In this document: piece after piece, positions 52,854-62,298 of the stretch
How positions within the stretch are numbered: the stretch's first letter is position 1
How the letters are laid out: every line of letters begins with the position of its first letter
Source: Ardenticatenales bacterium
Lineage (GTDB): Bacteria; Chloroflexota; Anaerolineae; Promineifilales; Promineifilaceae
Assembly: GCA_020634515.1 (NCBI GenBank)
Contig: JACKBL010000002.1
Location: 806,001-870,000, forward strand
Direction: 5' to 3'
DNA: 64,000 bases
Position numbers and translations under genes: made by a program
Notes under the pieces: model-generated
Told to the model about the DNA's origin: nothing
The model's input: the letters and a program-made list of their open reading frames with translations, nothing else
Databases searched by the model: none

Positions 52854-54857
52854 ATGCAGAACCAGTCGCGCACCTATTCAGAACTGATCCTCTTTACCAT
52901 CCTGTTCCTCTTTTTCATGGAACTGCTGGTCGATTTCGTGGGCGCAATCTATGCGCGCGGGCTGTTGCAAACCAGCATCCCTGTCGAAATCGTCAGCGTC
53001 GTTCTTCTCTTTTCGCCCCTGGCTTTGCTGGCCTGGCCCGACGGATTGCGCGGCTGGCCGCTGACTATTCTAGGGGAAGTGACGCTCATCTGCCGCGTCT
53101 TTGAAGTGGTGTTGGACAAAGGCCCGAAGATGGTTATGTCGGGGTTGGGCGTCGGTTGTTTTCTTGTGCTTTTGCCGGCATTGCTGCACCAGCAGGCGCG
53201 CGCGGAACGGGAAAGCAATAGCTTCACGCTCGGCGTTTCCTTCACCATTGCCCTCGCCCTCCTCATCCTCTTTCGCGTGGGCGGTTCCGGCCTCGATCTG
53301 GCCGTCACCGGTGGCACGCAGGCGATTGGTCTGGCGTTGGCGCTGTTGGCCGCCGTCATGCTCATTGGCATCTCCCGGCCAGACGAGTTACCCGCGCGTG
53401 GGCGTGGCAGCCGCCCGGCCCTCAAACTCCCGGCGACATTCGGACGCATTTTGGCGTTGAGCGTGGGCATTTTTAGCGTCATTATCCTCGTTTACTTCGC
53501 TTTTTCCAGCCCCAATGTGATTGCCCGCTGGACCGGCGTTAGCTACCCGCTGATCGTGGTCGTGATGTTGGTGTCGCTTTCGGGATGTGCCGGCATTTTT
53601 CTTCGCCGCCCCACCTGGTTATCCTGGATCACGCCCCCCCGCCTGCTGGCGGCAAACGCCCTCTTTCTCCTGTCCCTCGTGGGCACGCTCCTGGCGCACC
53701 AGATTCGCTTCCCCGCCAATCCCGCCGCCTACCCGCTGGCGCAGCCCGCCGTTGGCGTATGGGCGTATCTCCCCTTGCTATTGATGCTGCTCCTCTTTCC
53801 GCTGCTGCTGCTGGACCTCATCCTGTTTTTGCGCGACCTCACCGCGCGCAAGCCCACCATGCGGTCGCTGGCCGGCGGCTTCACCCTGGCTTCGCTCTTC
53901 TTGCTCATCCTCGTGCTGGCGCAGGTGTTCACCACCGTTTACGATTACATTCCCGTGGTGGGTCCCTTCTTCCGCGACAAGTTCTGGCTCGTGTTCCTGG
54001 TCGCGGGTCTGGGCGTGGCGCCGGCGCTGCTGGTGGTTGATCCGGCCATGTACACGCTGGAGGAATGGCTGTCGCGCCTGGTGCCGCCGCCCTGGTTGGT
54101 CGGGGTGATGCCGGCATTCGCCCTGCTCACCATCATGGCCCTGCTCATCACCCCCGCCCGCCCCGCGCCCCCCGCGGCGGACGCCGACCACTTGCGCATC
54201 CTCACCTTCAACATCCAGCAAGGGTACAGCGAAGATGGGCGCAAAAACGTGGCCGGGCAGTTGGCCCTCATGCAGGCGGCCAATGCGGACGTGATTGGTT
54301 TGCAGGAGTCGGATACCAACAGAATTGCCGGCAGCAACGACGACGTCGTGCGTTATCTGGCGGACCAACTGGATATGTACGCTTACTATGGACCCCCGGT
54401 AACTGCCGGCACATTCGGCATCGCCCTCCTCTCCCGCTATCCCCTGCAAAACGCGGACACCTTCTACATGTACAGCGAAGGCGAACAGACCGCCGCCATC
54501 CAGGCGCAAATCAGCGTGAGCGGGCAAACCTTCAACCTCTTTGTCACCCACCTGGGCAATGGTGGCCCCATCGTCCAGCAAGAAGCCCTCTTGCAACGCA
54601 TAGACGGCCTGCCCAACGTCGTTGCCCTCGGAGACTTCAACTTCCGCCCGGACAGTGACCCGTACCGCCTCACCACGACCACGCTGGAGGATGCCTATCT
54701 CGCCGCGTGGCCGACCGGCATCGACAGCGCCGGCATCGACGCCCGCGAGCGCATCGACCACGTTTTTATCTCGCCCGGCCTCACCGTCAACGAAGCCGAT
54801 TACCTGGAAACTGCCGAATCAGACCATCCCGCCGTGCTGGTTGAAGTAGGTTGGTAA
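52854..54857 (+). CDS. Membrane protein with C-terminal EEP phosphoesterase
   Basis: A 667-residue protein; ATG at 52854 begins MQNQSRTYSELILF. Residues about 10-430 contain some 12 TM helices. The last ~220 residues are an endonuclease/exonuclease/phosphatase domain: LRILTFNIQQGYSED (Asn), VIGLQESDTNR (catalytic Glu), FVTHLGNGGP, VALGDFNFRPDSDP (Asp/Asn) and AESDHPAVLVEVG (final His). Membrane-plus-EEP proteins resemble PGAP2-interacting protein; the domain should face outward and act on a phosphodiester such as lipid or nucleic acid. All EEP catalytic positions are present. Substrate unknown. Confidence 0.88.
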   Translation: MQNQSRTYSELILFTILFLFFMELLVDFVGAIYARGLLQTSIPVEIVSVVLLFSPLALLAWPDGLRGWPLTILGEVTLICRVFEVVLDKGPKMVMSGLGVGCFLVLLPALLHQQARAERESNSFTLGVSFTIALALLILFRVGGSGLDLAVTGGTQAIGLALALLAAVMLIGISRPDELPARGRGSRPALKLPATFGRILALSVGIFSVIILVYFAFSSPNVIARWTGVSYPLIVVVMLVSLSGCAGIFLRRPTWLSWITPPRLLAANALFLLSLVGTLLAHQIRFPANPAAYPLAQPAVGVWAYLPLLLMLLLFPLLLLDLILFLRDLTARKPTMRSLAGGFTLASLFLLILVLAQVFTTVYDYIPVVGPFFRDKFWLVFLVAGLGVAPALLVVDPAMYTLEEWLSRLVPPPWLVGVMPAFALLTIMALLITPARPAPPAADADHLRILTFNIQQGYSEDGRKNVAGQLALMQAANADVIGLQESDTNRIAGSNDDVVRYLADQLDMYAYYGPPVTAGTFGIALLSRYPLQNADTFYMYSEGEQTAAIQAQISVSGQTFNLFVTHLGNGGPIVQQEALLQRIDGLPNVVALGDFNFRPDSDPYRLTTTTLEDAYLAAWPTGIDSAGIDARERIDHVFISPGLTVNEADYLETAESDHPAVLVEVGW

Positions 54858-54964
54858 CCCCGGCCCGCCCAGACGCGCTTGCACTTTGCCCAAAATCGCT
54901 TACACTCATCTTCTGGCAAACTGGCGATGCAATGCGCATCTAATTTCATCGCCAGTCCTAAGCC

Positions 54965-55000
54965 GGATTGGTCCAATCTCCAGAGAGCACTGGTCGTTAC
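54965..55000. repeat. ATTGGTCCAATCTCCAGAGAGC repeat, short copy
   Basis: GATTGGTCCAATCTCCAGAG followed by GCACTGGTCGTTACC, 55 nt before the RicT start. It matches the 3' half of the elements at 58970 and 60771. Confidence 0.65.
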
Positions 55001-55054
55001 CTGGAAAGCACCCTACAACATCCAAGAAGATTCACAATTAGTCGCGGAGCGTGC

Positions 55055-55996
55055 ATGACCACTTTAGCACCCACCCCTACCGTAACGGACGTTATTGGTA
55101 TCCGGTTCCAAAAACTGGGCAAGTTGTACCATTTCGGCCTGACCCCGGAGCAAATCGAAGACATCAAGCCCGGTGATTATGTCGTCGTGGAAACAAAACG
55201 AGGCCGCCAACTGGGCCAGGTAATCGCCTTCGTCCCCCCGGAGCAGGTCAACCGCCGCCGCGCCCTGCGCAACATCGAACGCCGCGCCACGCCCCGCGAC
55301 CTGGTTTTGCAGCAGGTATGGGAAGCGCGCGAACTGGATGCCCTGATCACCTGCCGCGAGAAGGCATATGAGCTAGGTTTGCAGGATACGCGCTTTATCA
55401 AAGCGACCTACAGTTTCGATGGCTCCTGGATCACCTACTACTACACGACGGAAAACAAGAATCTGGACATCCGCACGCTACGTTCGACACTGGGCCGGCA
55501 TTTACGCACGCGCGTCGAGATGCAGATCATCGGTCCCCGCGACGTCGCCAAGATGCTCGGCGGCTTTGGGGCCTGCGGCCAGCCGCGCTGCTGTTCCACC
55601 TTCCTCACCGACTTCAGCCCTGTTTCCATCCGCATGGCGAAGGCGCAAGGCGTTTCCCTTAGCCCGCAAGAGATCACGGGCATGTGTGGGCGGCTGCGCT
55701 GCTGCCTTGTGTATGAGTATGAGCAGTACGTGGAAGCGAAAAAAGGGCTGCCCAAGAAAGGCAAGCGCGTGCGCACCCCGCATGGGGATGGGGTGGTCAA
55801 AGACGTGCTGCCGCTGAAGGAGATGGTGCGCGTAGACGTTGATGGCGAGTGGTTCGACGTGGCGCGCCACGAATTGGAGCCGTTGGACGAATTGGAAGCC
55901 CTGGAGCGCAAGGCGGAAGCGGGTTGTTCTCGGCACGAGGGCGGCGAATGCGACTGCGGCGCGCGCAAGCCGACGGATGATGCTGATGAATCGTGA
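55055..55996 (+). CDS. ricT: RicT/YaaT-like PSP1 domain protein
   Basis: A 313-residue PSP1 family protein. It has GIRFQKLGKLYHFG near the start, and the Cys cluster GACGQPRCCSTFL and MCGRLRCCLVYEYEQY (residues about 185-232), which in Bacillus RicT ligates an [Fe-S] cluster of the RicAFT complex that assists RNase Y. The C-terminal tail is acidic with extra Cys (CSRHEGGECDCGA). The ATG at 55055 is chosen; the longer frame from 54968 reads through a repeat. RicA and RicF are not adjacent. It overlaps the HD gene by 11 bases. Confidence 0.88.
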   Translation: MTTLAPTPTVTDVIGIRFQKLGKLYHFGLTPEQIEDIKPGDYVVVETKRGRQLGQVIAFVPPEQVNRRRALRNIERRATPRDLVLQQVWEARELDALITCREKAYELGLQDTRFIKATYSFDGSWITYYYTTENKNLDIRTLRSTLGRHLRTRVEMQIIGPRDVAKMLGGFGACGQPRCCSTFLTDFSPVSIRMAKAQGVSLSPQEITGMCGRLRCCLVYEYEQYVEAKKGLPKKGKRVRTPHGDGVVKDVLPLKEMVRVDVDGEWFDVARHELEPLDELEALERKAEAGCSRHEGGECDCGARKPTDDADES

Positions 55997-56585
55997 CGCC
56001 GCCTGGAGCCTGGTTTGCGAATTTGTGCAAGATGAGGGGCTGCGCCGCCATATGCTGGCGGTAGCTGCCGGCATGAAGTGGTACGCTCGTCATCTGGGCC
56101 ATGATCCCGCGTATTGGGAAACGATTGGCCTCCTGCACGATTTTGACTGGGAAATTCACCCTGATCTGGACCAACATCCCACCGCCGGTGCGCCCATTTT
56201 GCGCCAGCGCGGCGTGGATGAGGACACTATCCGCACCATTCTCTCCCACTACACCGAGGGAACCGGCGTAGAACGGGCGCAACCGATTGATTTTGCGCTG
56301 CTGGCCTGCGACGAAATCACCGGCCTGATCATTGCCGCCACGCTCGTGCGCCCGTCGAAGGACGTGCGCGACGTAGCCCTTAGCTCCGTCCGCAAAAAGT
56401 GGAAAGACCGTCGTTTTGCCGCCGGTGTGGATCGGGAGCACGTGACTGAGGTGACGGCGGATTTCAGCCGCGTTTGCTTCGATGGTCGGCTGGACCTGTG
56501 GACGCACGTCGGCAATGTGCTGGTGGCGATGCAGGAGGATGCCGCCATATTGGAGCTGGACGGTCGCCTGGCGACTGGCGGCTAA
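55986..56585 (+). CDS. HD domain hydrolase
   Basis: A 199-residue HD-superfamily protein beginning MNRDAAWSL. Metal-ligand motifs are HMLAVAAGMKWYARH and GLLHDFDWE (HD at about 61-62), with ILSHYTEG later. HD enzymes cleave phosphomonoesters or diesters. The start overlaps the ricT stop, so the two are translated together; a shared role in RNA or nucleotide metabolism is inferred. Confidence 0.88.
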   Translation: MNRDAAWSLVCEFVQDEGLRRHMLAVAAGMKWYARHLGHDPAYWETIGLLHDFDWEIHPDLDQHPTAGAPILRQRGVDEDTIRTILSHYTEGTGVERAQPIDFALLACDEITGLIIAATLVRPSKDVRDVALSSVRKKWKDRRFAAGVDREHVTEVTADFSRVCFDGRLDLWTHVGNVLVAMQEDAAILELDGRLATGG

Positions 56586-56608
56586 GCGGAAAGGGGCCTG
56601 GCAGAGGG

Positions 56609-58756
56609 ATGAGCGTGCGTGACCCGTGGTCGAAGCAACCTGGCGCGAAGGCGGTGGTGGGGGAGGCTGTTTTGGCGCAGTTGATGCCGGCATTATCCTA
56701 CGCCGATCTCCGGGTGCAATGGGGCGTCGCCCGCGCCCGCGCCGGCGGCATCGATCCCCACGACGAATTTCGCGGCCTCTACGTCTCCGACGCCCACGTC
56801 GATGTCCTGCTGGGGCAGGGATTGGGCAACAACGCCCTCTCCCCCGCGCCGGTGGGGGAAGGGTGGGCGGCAAAACTGGCCGCCGCGCGTCGTGCCTGGC
56901 TGGCGCAAATGGGGGATGGGCGGCTGGCCGCGCTCTGGCACCGTTTCCAACTGAGCGACATGGAAATGGATGCCCTGTTGCTGGCGCTGCTTCCGGAACT
57001 GGACCCGCGTTTCGAGCGCATTTTTGCCTACCTGCAAGACGACATCACGAAAAAACGTCCCACGGTTGACCTGCTGCTCAACCTGCTCAGCGACGATTTC
57101 TCCGAAAAGCTGCGCCTGCAAGAGATGTTCCGCGATGAGGGCCGTCTGGTGGCTTCTCGCCTGGCGCTGCGTTTTCGCGATGGTCCGGTGGCGCAGCCCA
57201 CGCTGTTGAGCCATTTTGTGCGCCCCGCGCCCCAGGTGGTGGCTTATTTGTTGGGGCATGATGGGTTGGACAGCCAGTTGCATGTGTTTGGGCGGTTTTG
57301 GTCGGTGGCGGAAATGCCGGCATCCGCCCAACTCCCCGCCGCCATGCACGCCCCCCTCGCCGCCGCCGCCCACGCCGCGCCGCCGCCGCTACTCGCCTTC
57401 GTGGGCGGCTATGGCGTCGGCAAAGAAGCCGCCGCCTGTTTCGTCGCCCGCGCCGCGCAAACCCCCCTGATCCGCCTTGACCTGGCGGCAGCCGACTTTC
57501 CCCTGGCCGATTTTCTCCCCCTGGTCCTGCGCGACGGGCGGCTGCTGGGCGCATCTCTCTACTTCTCCGGTTGGGACAGCGTCCTCGAAGACGGGGACCT
57601 GCCGCCGCGCCTGCTGCAAACGCTGCTGGCCTACCCCGGCCTCGTCATGGTCGGCGGCGAACAGACGTGGCAGCCACGTGACAAACGTCACCCGCGCCCC
57701 GTCCACACCGTCCCCTTTCCCCGCCCCGCCTACGCCGAGCGCGTTAGCCTCTGGCGCGACGCGCTGGACGGTAGTGGCATTGATGTAGCCCCCGTGGCCA
57801 ATCACTTCCAGTTTACGCCAGGGCAAATCCGCGACGCCGCGGCCACCGCCCGCGATCTGGCCCGTTGGGAGCAGAAGCCACTAAGCCTGTCGCACCTTTT
57901 CACCGCCAGCCGCACCCATTCCAATCAGAAGCTGACGGCCCTGGCGACGAAGATTGAGCCGCGCCACCGGTGGGAGGACATCATCCTCCCTGCCGACACG
58001 CTGCGCCAACTGCGGGAAATGGTGAACATGGTGCGCTATCGCCCGCTGGTCTACGGTCAATGGCGGTTTGGCGAAAAGATGTCGCTGGGCAAAGGGCTGA
58101 ATGCGCTGTTCGCGGGGGAGTCCGGCACGGGCAAGACGATGGCCGCGGACATCATGGCGCATGAGTTGGGGCTGGACCTGTACAAGATTAATCTGTCCAC
58201 GGTGGTGAGCAAGTACATCGGTGAGACGGAGAAGAATCTGAGCCGCATTTTCCTTGAGGCGGAGACAAGTAATGCGGTGCTGTTTTTTGACGAGGCGGAC
58301 GCGCTGTTTGGCAAGCGTTCGGAGGTGAAGGATAGCCACGACCGGTACGCGAATATCGAGATTAGCTATTTGTTGCAGCGGATGGAGGCATTTGCCGGCA
58401 TTGTCATCCTGGCCACCAATTTGCGCGCCAACCTGGACGACGCCTTCACCCGCCGCCTGCACTTCATCGTCGAATTCCCCTTCCCCGAAGCCCCCGACCG
58501 CGAGAAAATCTGGCGCGTCAACACCCCGCCGGACCTGCCGCTGGCCGCCGACGTGGACTACACCCTGCTGGCCGAGCGTTTTCGCATTGCCGGCGGCAAC
58601 ATCCGCAACATTCTGCTGGCCGGCGCATTCCTGGCGGCGGAAGCCGGGCAGTCCGTGGGCATGGCTCATTTGCTGCACGCGGCGCGGCGCGAATACCAGA
58701 AAATGGGGCGGCTGATCAACGAGGTGCTGTTTGCGCCGCCGCCGCCCGACGCTTGA
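56609..58756 (+). CDS. AAA+ ATPase of contractile injection system
   Basis: A 715-residue protein with an N-terminal region of about 440 residues (helical, including a degenerate AAA-like segment LLAFVGGYGVGKEAAACF) and a C-terminal AAA+ module: Walker A GESGTGKT (about 503-510), Walker B LFFDEADALFG (about 557), sensor 1 VILATNLRANLD and the arginine finger FTRRLHF. This matches the Afp15/Pvc15-type ATPase that is universal in extracellular contractile injection systems. It is presumed to act during assembly. It precedes DUF4157, DUF4255, sheath and tube genes. The ATG at 56609 has GAGGG directly before it. Confidence 0.9.
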   Translation: MSVRDPWSKQPGAKAVVGEAVLAQLMPALSYADLRVQWGVARARAGGIDPHDEFRGLYVSDAHVDVLLGQGLGNNALSPAPVGEGWAAKLAAARRAWLAQMGDGRLAALWHRFQLSDMEMDALLLALLPELDPRFERIFAYLQDDITKKRPTVDLLLNLLSDDFSEKLRLQEMFRDEGRLVASRLALRFRDGPVAQPTLLSHFVRPAPQVVAYLLGHDGLDSQLHVFGRFWSVAEMPASAQLPAAMHAPLAAAAHAAPPPLLAFVGGYGVGKEAAACFVARAAQTPLIRLDLAAADFPLADFLPLVLRDGRLLGASLYFSGWDSVLEDGDLPPRLLQTLLAYPGLVMVGGEQTWQPRDKRHPRPVHTVPFPRPAYAERVSLWRDALDGSGIDVAPVANHFQFTPGQIRDAAATARDLARWEQKPLSLSHLFTASRTHSNQKLTALATKIEPRHRWEDIILPADTLRQLREMVNMVRYRPLVYGQWRFGEKMSLGKGLNALFAGESGTGKTMAADIMAHELGLDLYKINLSTVVSKYIGETEKNLSRIFLEAETSNAVLFFDEADALFGKRSEVKDSHDRYANIEISYLLQRMEAFAGIVILATNLRANLDDAFTRRLHFIVEFPFPEAPDREKIWRVNTPPDLPLAADVDYTLLAERFRIAGGNIRNILLAGAFLAAEAGQSVGMAHLLHAARREYQKMGRLINEVLFAPPPPDA

Positions 58757-58825
58757 GCGTCGAGAATTGCCGCGTGCCGCAGAATGATGTACATTATGTC
58801 TGCCGTACCCTAATCCATCTGAACA

Positions 58826-58945
58826 ACCCCCGGTTTCTTCTCTCTTGAAATCACCGGCAAATCCCAGAAACCAGGTTTTTTACCGCCCAAACCCCGGTTT
58901 CTTCTCTCTCGAAATCACGCGCAAAGCCCAGACCCCGGTTTTTTT
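58826..58945. repeat. CCCCGGTTTCTTCTCTC direct repeats
   Basis: CCCCGGTTTCTTCTCTC(T/C)TGAAATCA-like blocks occur twice, then CAGACCCCGGTTTTTTTTATT. Related to the repeats at 4932 and 17796. They lie in the 290-bp gap between the AAA+ and DUF4157 genes. Confidence 0.65.
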
Positions 58946-58969
58946 TATTGAAGGAGAGTAACTACCAGG

Positions 58970-59032
58970 CCAGATCGAACCAATTTTCTCTGGTGAAATT
59001 GGTCCAATCTCCAGAGAGCGTTTGTAGTTACG
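58970..59032. repeat. AGATC-ACCAATTTTCTCTGG...CCAATCTC repeat
   Basis: ACCAATTTTCTCTGGTGAAA and ATTGGTCCAATCTCCAGAGA form inverted arms, followed by GTAGTTACGAAGGAG, which supplies the ribosome binding site of the DUF4157 gene. Confidence 0.75.
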
Positions 59033-59043
59033 AAGGAGATAGC

Positions 59044-59760
59044 ATGTCCACTGAACGTGTCTTAGCGCCAAAAACTGGATTGCACCCCCGGCGGCAGATG
59101 GATGAATCCTCCACGCACCAGTCTGGGCCGCTGCCGACTCCTGAGCGGCTTGCCGGTCCGCTCACGCCCGATACCGTGTTCCAACTGCATCAGACGATTG
59201 GCAATGCCGCCGTGCAGCGCGTGCTGGCCCAGCGCAGCGGCGTGGGTCCCACCGAACTGGACGACGAGACGACGTCCGCCATCAACCGTCATCTTGGTCA
59301 TGGTGCCAGTTTGGATGCCGGCATGTCTCAAAAAGCGGGCGCGGCCCTGGGCACGAACTTCGACGACGTGACCGTTCATCATGATGCCGCCGCCGACCAG
59401 TTGTCCCGCCAGCTTGGGGCCAGAGCGTTTACCGTGGGCAGCGACATTTTCTTCCGCGACGGCGAATACAGCCCGGCCAGCCATGACGGGCAGCACCTCC
59501 TGGCACACGAGTTGACCCACGTGGTGCAGCAGGGGGGTGGTCCCGCCAACGTGCAGGGCAAAATGAGCGTCAACGACCCCAACGACGAGTACGAAGCGGA
59601 AGCGGACCGCATGGCCGCGCACGTCATGGATCAGCCGATGGGGAGCACTTCCCCCGCGCAGTTGCAGGAGGACGAAGAACAACTGCAACTGCAGGAAGAG
59701 GAAGAAGAACTGGTCCAAATGCAGGAAATGGAAGAAGAAGAGGAACTGGTGCAACCCTGA
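59044..59760 (+). CDS. DUF4157 (eCIS core domain) protein
   Basis: A 238-residue protein. Residues about 70-170 are the DUF4157 domain: FDDVTVHHDAAADQLSRQLG, then AFTVGSDIFFRDGEYSP, and the zincin-like motif HLLAHELTHVVQQGG (HExxH). The C-terminus is an unusual Glu/Gln/Leu low-complexity tail (EEEEELVQMQEMEEEEELVQP). DUF4157 proteins are characteristic of extracellular contractile injection systems and often head toxin payloads. This one has no toxin domain, so it may be an adaptor or structural part. GGAG lies 9 nt before the ATG. Confidence 0.9.
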   Translation: MSTERVLAPKTGLHPRRQMDESSTHQSGPLPTPERLAGPLTPDTVFQLHQTIGNAAVQRVLAQRSGVGPTELDDETTSAINRHLGHGASLDAGMSQKAGAALGTNFDDVTVHHDAAADQLSRQLGARAFTVGSDIFFRDGEYSPASHDGQHLLAHELTHVVQQGGGPANVQGKMSVNDPNDEYEAEADRMAAHVMDQPMGSTSPAQLQEDEEQLQLQEEEEELVQMQEMEEEEELVQP

Positions 59761-59832
59761 TAGCGCCAAGATGCCGTGACGCGGCGGACCGGCCGCGGGC
59801 GCTACTTCCGCTTTGAGAAAGAGTCCCTGACA

Positions 59833-60672
59833 ATGATTGCCGACCTGGACGAAACCCTGCGCCAACTCCTCGTGGCCGAACTGCCCGTGAAGAATGGGGA
59901 GATTGACATCAAGTTCGATCAGCCGCGCCGGGAGTGGAGCGCCAGGCTCACCAAACCAACGATTAATCTGTTCCTGTATGATGTGCGGGAGAACACCACC
60001 CTGCGGCAGCACCAGTGGGAGATGGTCAAGAATGGACGCGGCCCGGCGGGCAGTCGCAAGCGGACGCCGTTTCGCATAGACTGCCATTATATGCTGACGA
60101 CGTGGGCGGCGCAGCCGGAGGACGAACACCGCTTGCTGACGCGGGCGATGCTGGTGCTGTTCCGGTTCCCGGTACTCACGGAGGACCGCCTCGTGGGGGC
60201 GATGCGGGACCAGCCGTTTGACGTGGCGGCGCAGTTGGCGGTGGCGGATAAGTTGACGAATCCCGCCGAGGTGTGGAGCGCGTTAGACAATGAAATGCGC
60301 CCCACCGTGCCCTATTTGGTGACGATTGCGTTGGACCCGTGGACGGAAGTGACTGGTCCGATTGTGCGTACCTTTACGCTGCGCACGGGGCAGACGCGGA
60401 CGTTGCCCTGGCAGCAGCAGTTGGATGAGGTGGCGGCGGAGGTTTCGTATGTTGCCGGCATTGTCCACAAAAACGGCGCCCCCCAACCCGGCATCGAAAT
60501 CGCCATCAAAGGAACCGGCCTCCTGGCAACCAGCGACAGCGAAGGCCGCTTCTCCCTCGGCGGCCTCCCGCCGGGAACCTACACCCTCCTCGCCTGGCCC
60601 GCCAGCGGCAAACCCAAACAGAAACAGATCATCATCCCCGCCGCCGGCGGAGATTATGACATTGAACTGTAG
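59833..60672 (+). CDS. DUF4255 tail-terminator-like protein
   Basis: A 279-residue protein. The first ~190 residues are DUF4255 (Pvc16/Afp16-like), which in related particles caps or terminates the tail: MIADLDETLRQLLVAELPVK and TKPTINLFLYDVRENTTLR are typical. The last ~80 residues form a carboxypeptidase-regulatory-like beta domain (LLATSDSEGRFSLGGLPPGT). That fusion is seen in several environmental eCIS loci. The ATG at 59833 is internal to a longer frame that lacks a ribosome binding site. Confidence 0.9.
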   Translation: MIADLDETLRQLLVAELPVKNGEIDIKFDQPRREWSARLTKPTINLFLYDVRENTTLRQHQWEMVKNGRGPAGSRKRTPFRIDCHYMLTTWAAQPEDEHRLLTRAMLVLFRFPVLTEDRLVGAMRDQPFDVAAQLAVADKLTNPAEVWSALDNEMRPTVPYLVTIALDPWTEVTGPIVRTFTLRTGQTRTLPWQQQLDEVAAEVSYVAGIVHKNGAPQPGIEIAIKGTGLLATSDSEGRFSLGGLPPGTYTLLAWPASGKPKQKQIIIPAAGGDYDIEL

Positions 60673-60770
60673 AGGAAAGAAGAAAACTGTAACTGCACAT
60701 AAGAACCCTTCCAGCGCATCCGTCAATTCCCAAGCGAAGCCTTTATGAACGGATGCGCCCTAAGCCAGAT

Positions 60771-60828
60771 TGGCCCCATTCTTGCTGGTGAAAGTGGTCC
60801 AATCTCCAGAGAGCGTTAGTAGTTACAA
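60771..60828. repeat. AGATTGG...CCAATCTCCAGAGAGC repeat before sheath
   Basis: AGATTGGCCCCATTCTTGCTG and GTGGTCCAATCTCCAGAGAG with GTAGTTAC at the end. The same family as 7167, 54965 and 58970. It sits in the 287-bp gap between DUF4255 and sheath genes, which otherwise shows nothing. Confidence 0.75.
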
Positions 60829-60959
60829 ATAATTGACGGGTGAACGGCTGAACCGTTGAAGCATGCCATTGGCCGTTGAGAAATTCACCAATTCAAGGGT
60901 TAATGATTGCGACGAGCAACTTTTCACCCACCATTGATCACTTTTCAAGGAGAAACGAT

Positions 60960-62270
60960 ATGGCTGTAGGTTATGCATCACCGGGTGTGTACGTCGAAGA
61001 AGTTGATCGCGGCACAAAGCCCATTGAAAGCGCGGGCACATCCATCGCCGCCTTCATTGGCATCACGGCGGAAGCCAGCCGCAAAAGCATTGACCCGAAC
61101 ACGGGCGACCGCGTCCCCGTGGAATCCGTGCTGAACAAGGCTACGCTCGTCACTAACTGGACGCAGTTCGGCGACATTTTTGGCGGATTCACGGATGGGG
61201 CGTATTTGCCGGAAGCGGTGTATGGGTATTTCGCTAATGGTGGCGGCCCCTGCTACGTGACCAGCCTGCTGGCCTTGAACGAGCAGCCGGCCAAACCCAC
61301 CGCCGCCAAGCCGGCCAAAGAAGGCGAGGAAGCTAAAGCCGCGCCTGCGTCTGAGTCCGCGGCAGCCGCGCTCACCGCAAACGATTACGTCGGTGATACC
61401 GCCGCGCGCACGGGCATTAGCGGGTTGGAGGCCATTGACGAGGTGAACCTGGTGCTGTGCCCAGACCTGATGGCCGGGTACGATGGCTCCAAGAAGGCCA
61501 AAGACATGATCAAAGCGGTGCAAACGGCGCTGATCACGCACTGCGAGAAGATGCGCTTCCGTTTTGCCCTGCTGGACACGCCTCCCGGCTTAAACGCGCA
61601 ACAGGCCAAAGAGTGGCGCGAATTCCTCAACTTCGACACCTCGCACGCGGCGTTGTACTACCCCTGGTTGGAGATTGCCAACCTGGGCGGCGCGGGCACG
61701 AAGTTGGTGCCGCCGAGTGGTCATGTGGTGGGCATTTATGGGCGCAGTGATTCGGAGCGTGGGGTGCATAAAGTGCCGGCAAACGAAGTAGTCCGGGGCG
61801 CGGTCGGGTTAGAGATTCAACTCAGCCGCGGCGAGCAAGACGTCCTCAACCCCATTGGCATCAACTGCATTCGCGCCTTTCCCGGTCGGGGCATCCGCGT
61901 CTGGGGTGGCCGCACCCTCAGCAGCAACGGCGCCTGGCGTTACATCAACGTGCGCCGCCTCTTTAACATGGTCGGCTCCTCGTTGGATCGTGGCTTGCAG
62001 TGGGTCGTGTTCGAGCCAAACGACAGCGCCCTTTGGGCTAAAGTACGCCGCGACATCACCTCCTATTTGCGCGTGGTCTGGCGCGGCGGCGCGCTCTTTG
62101 GCGCTACCCCCGAACAGGCCTTTTATGTCAAATGCGACGAAGAACTGAACCCGCCGGAAATCCGCGACCTGGGTCAGTTGATCATTGAAGTTGGCCTTGC
62201 TCCCGTCAAGCCGGCGGAGTTCGTCATCCTGCGCATCAGCCAATGGGCCGGCGCGGACGCCGAGGCGTGA
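60960..62270 (+). CDS. Contractile tail sheath protein
   Basis: A 436-residue sheath protein. The N-terminus (YASPGVYVEEVDRGTKPIES) and C-terminus (INVRRLFNMVGSSLDRGLQW, then KPAEFVILRISQW) are the conserved sheath elements that interlock neighbours. The middle has an Ala/Lys/Glu-rich insertion (AKPTAAKPAKEGEEAKAAP, about 120-150). Contraction of this sheath drives the inner tube out. Only one sheath gene is seen; Afp and PVC have three. AAGGAG stands 8 nt before the ATG. Confidence 0.95.
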   Translation: MAVGYASPGVYVEEVDRGTKPIESAGTSIAAFIGITAEASRKSIDPNTGDRVPVESVLNKATLVTNWTQFGDIFGGFTDGAYLPEAVYGYFANGGGPCYVTSLLALNEQPAKPTAAKPAKEGEEAKAAPASESAAAALTANDYVGDTAARTGISGLEAIDEVNLVLCPDLMAGYDGSKKAKDMIKAVQTALITHCEKMRFRFALLDTPPGLNAQQAKEWREFLNFDTSHAALYYPWLEIANLGGAGTKLVPPSGHVVGIYGRSDSERGVHKVPANEVVRGAVGLEIQLSRGEQDVLNPIGINCIRAFPGRGIRVWGGRTLSSNGAWRYINVRRLFNMVGSSLDRGLQWVVFEPNDSALWAKVRRDITSYLRVVWRGGALFGATPEQAFYVKCDEELNPPEIRDLGQLIIEVGLAPVKPAEFVILRISQWAGADAEA

Positions 62271-62298
62271 TAGAGATTCGTTCCGAAATTAACAACAT

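Noticed and set aside
54720..54735. Additional TGCCGGCA copies in the EEP gene
   Set aside because: The sites read CACCGGCA-like or CGCCGGCA and differ from the palindrome in the first base, so they were not counted.
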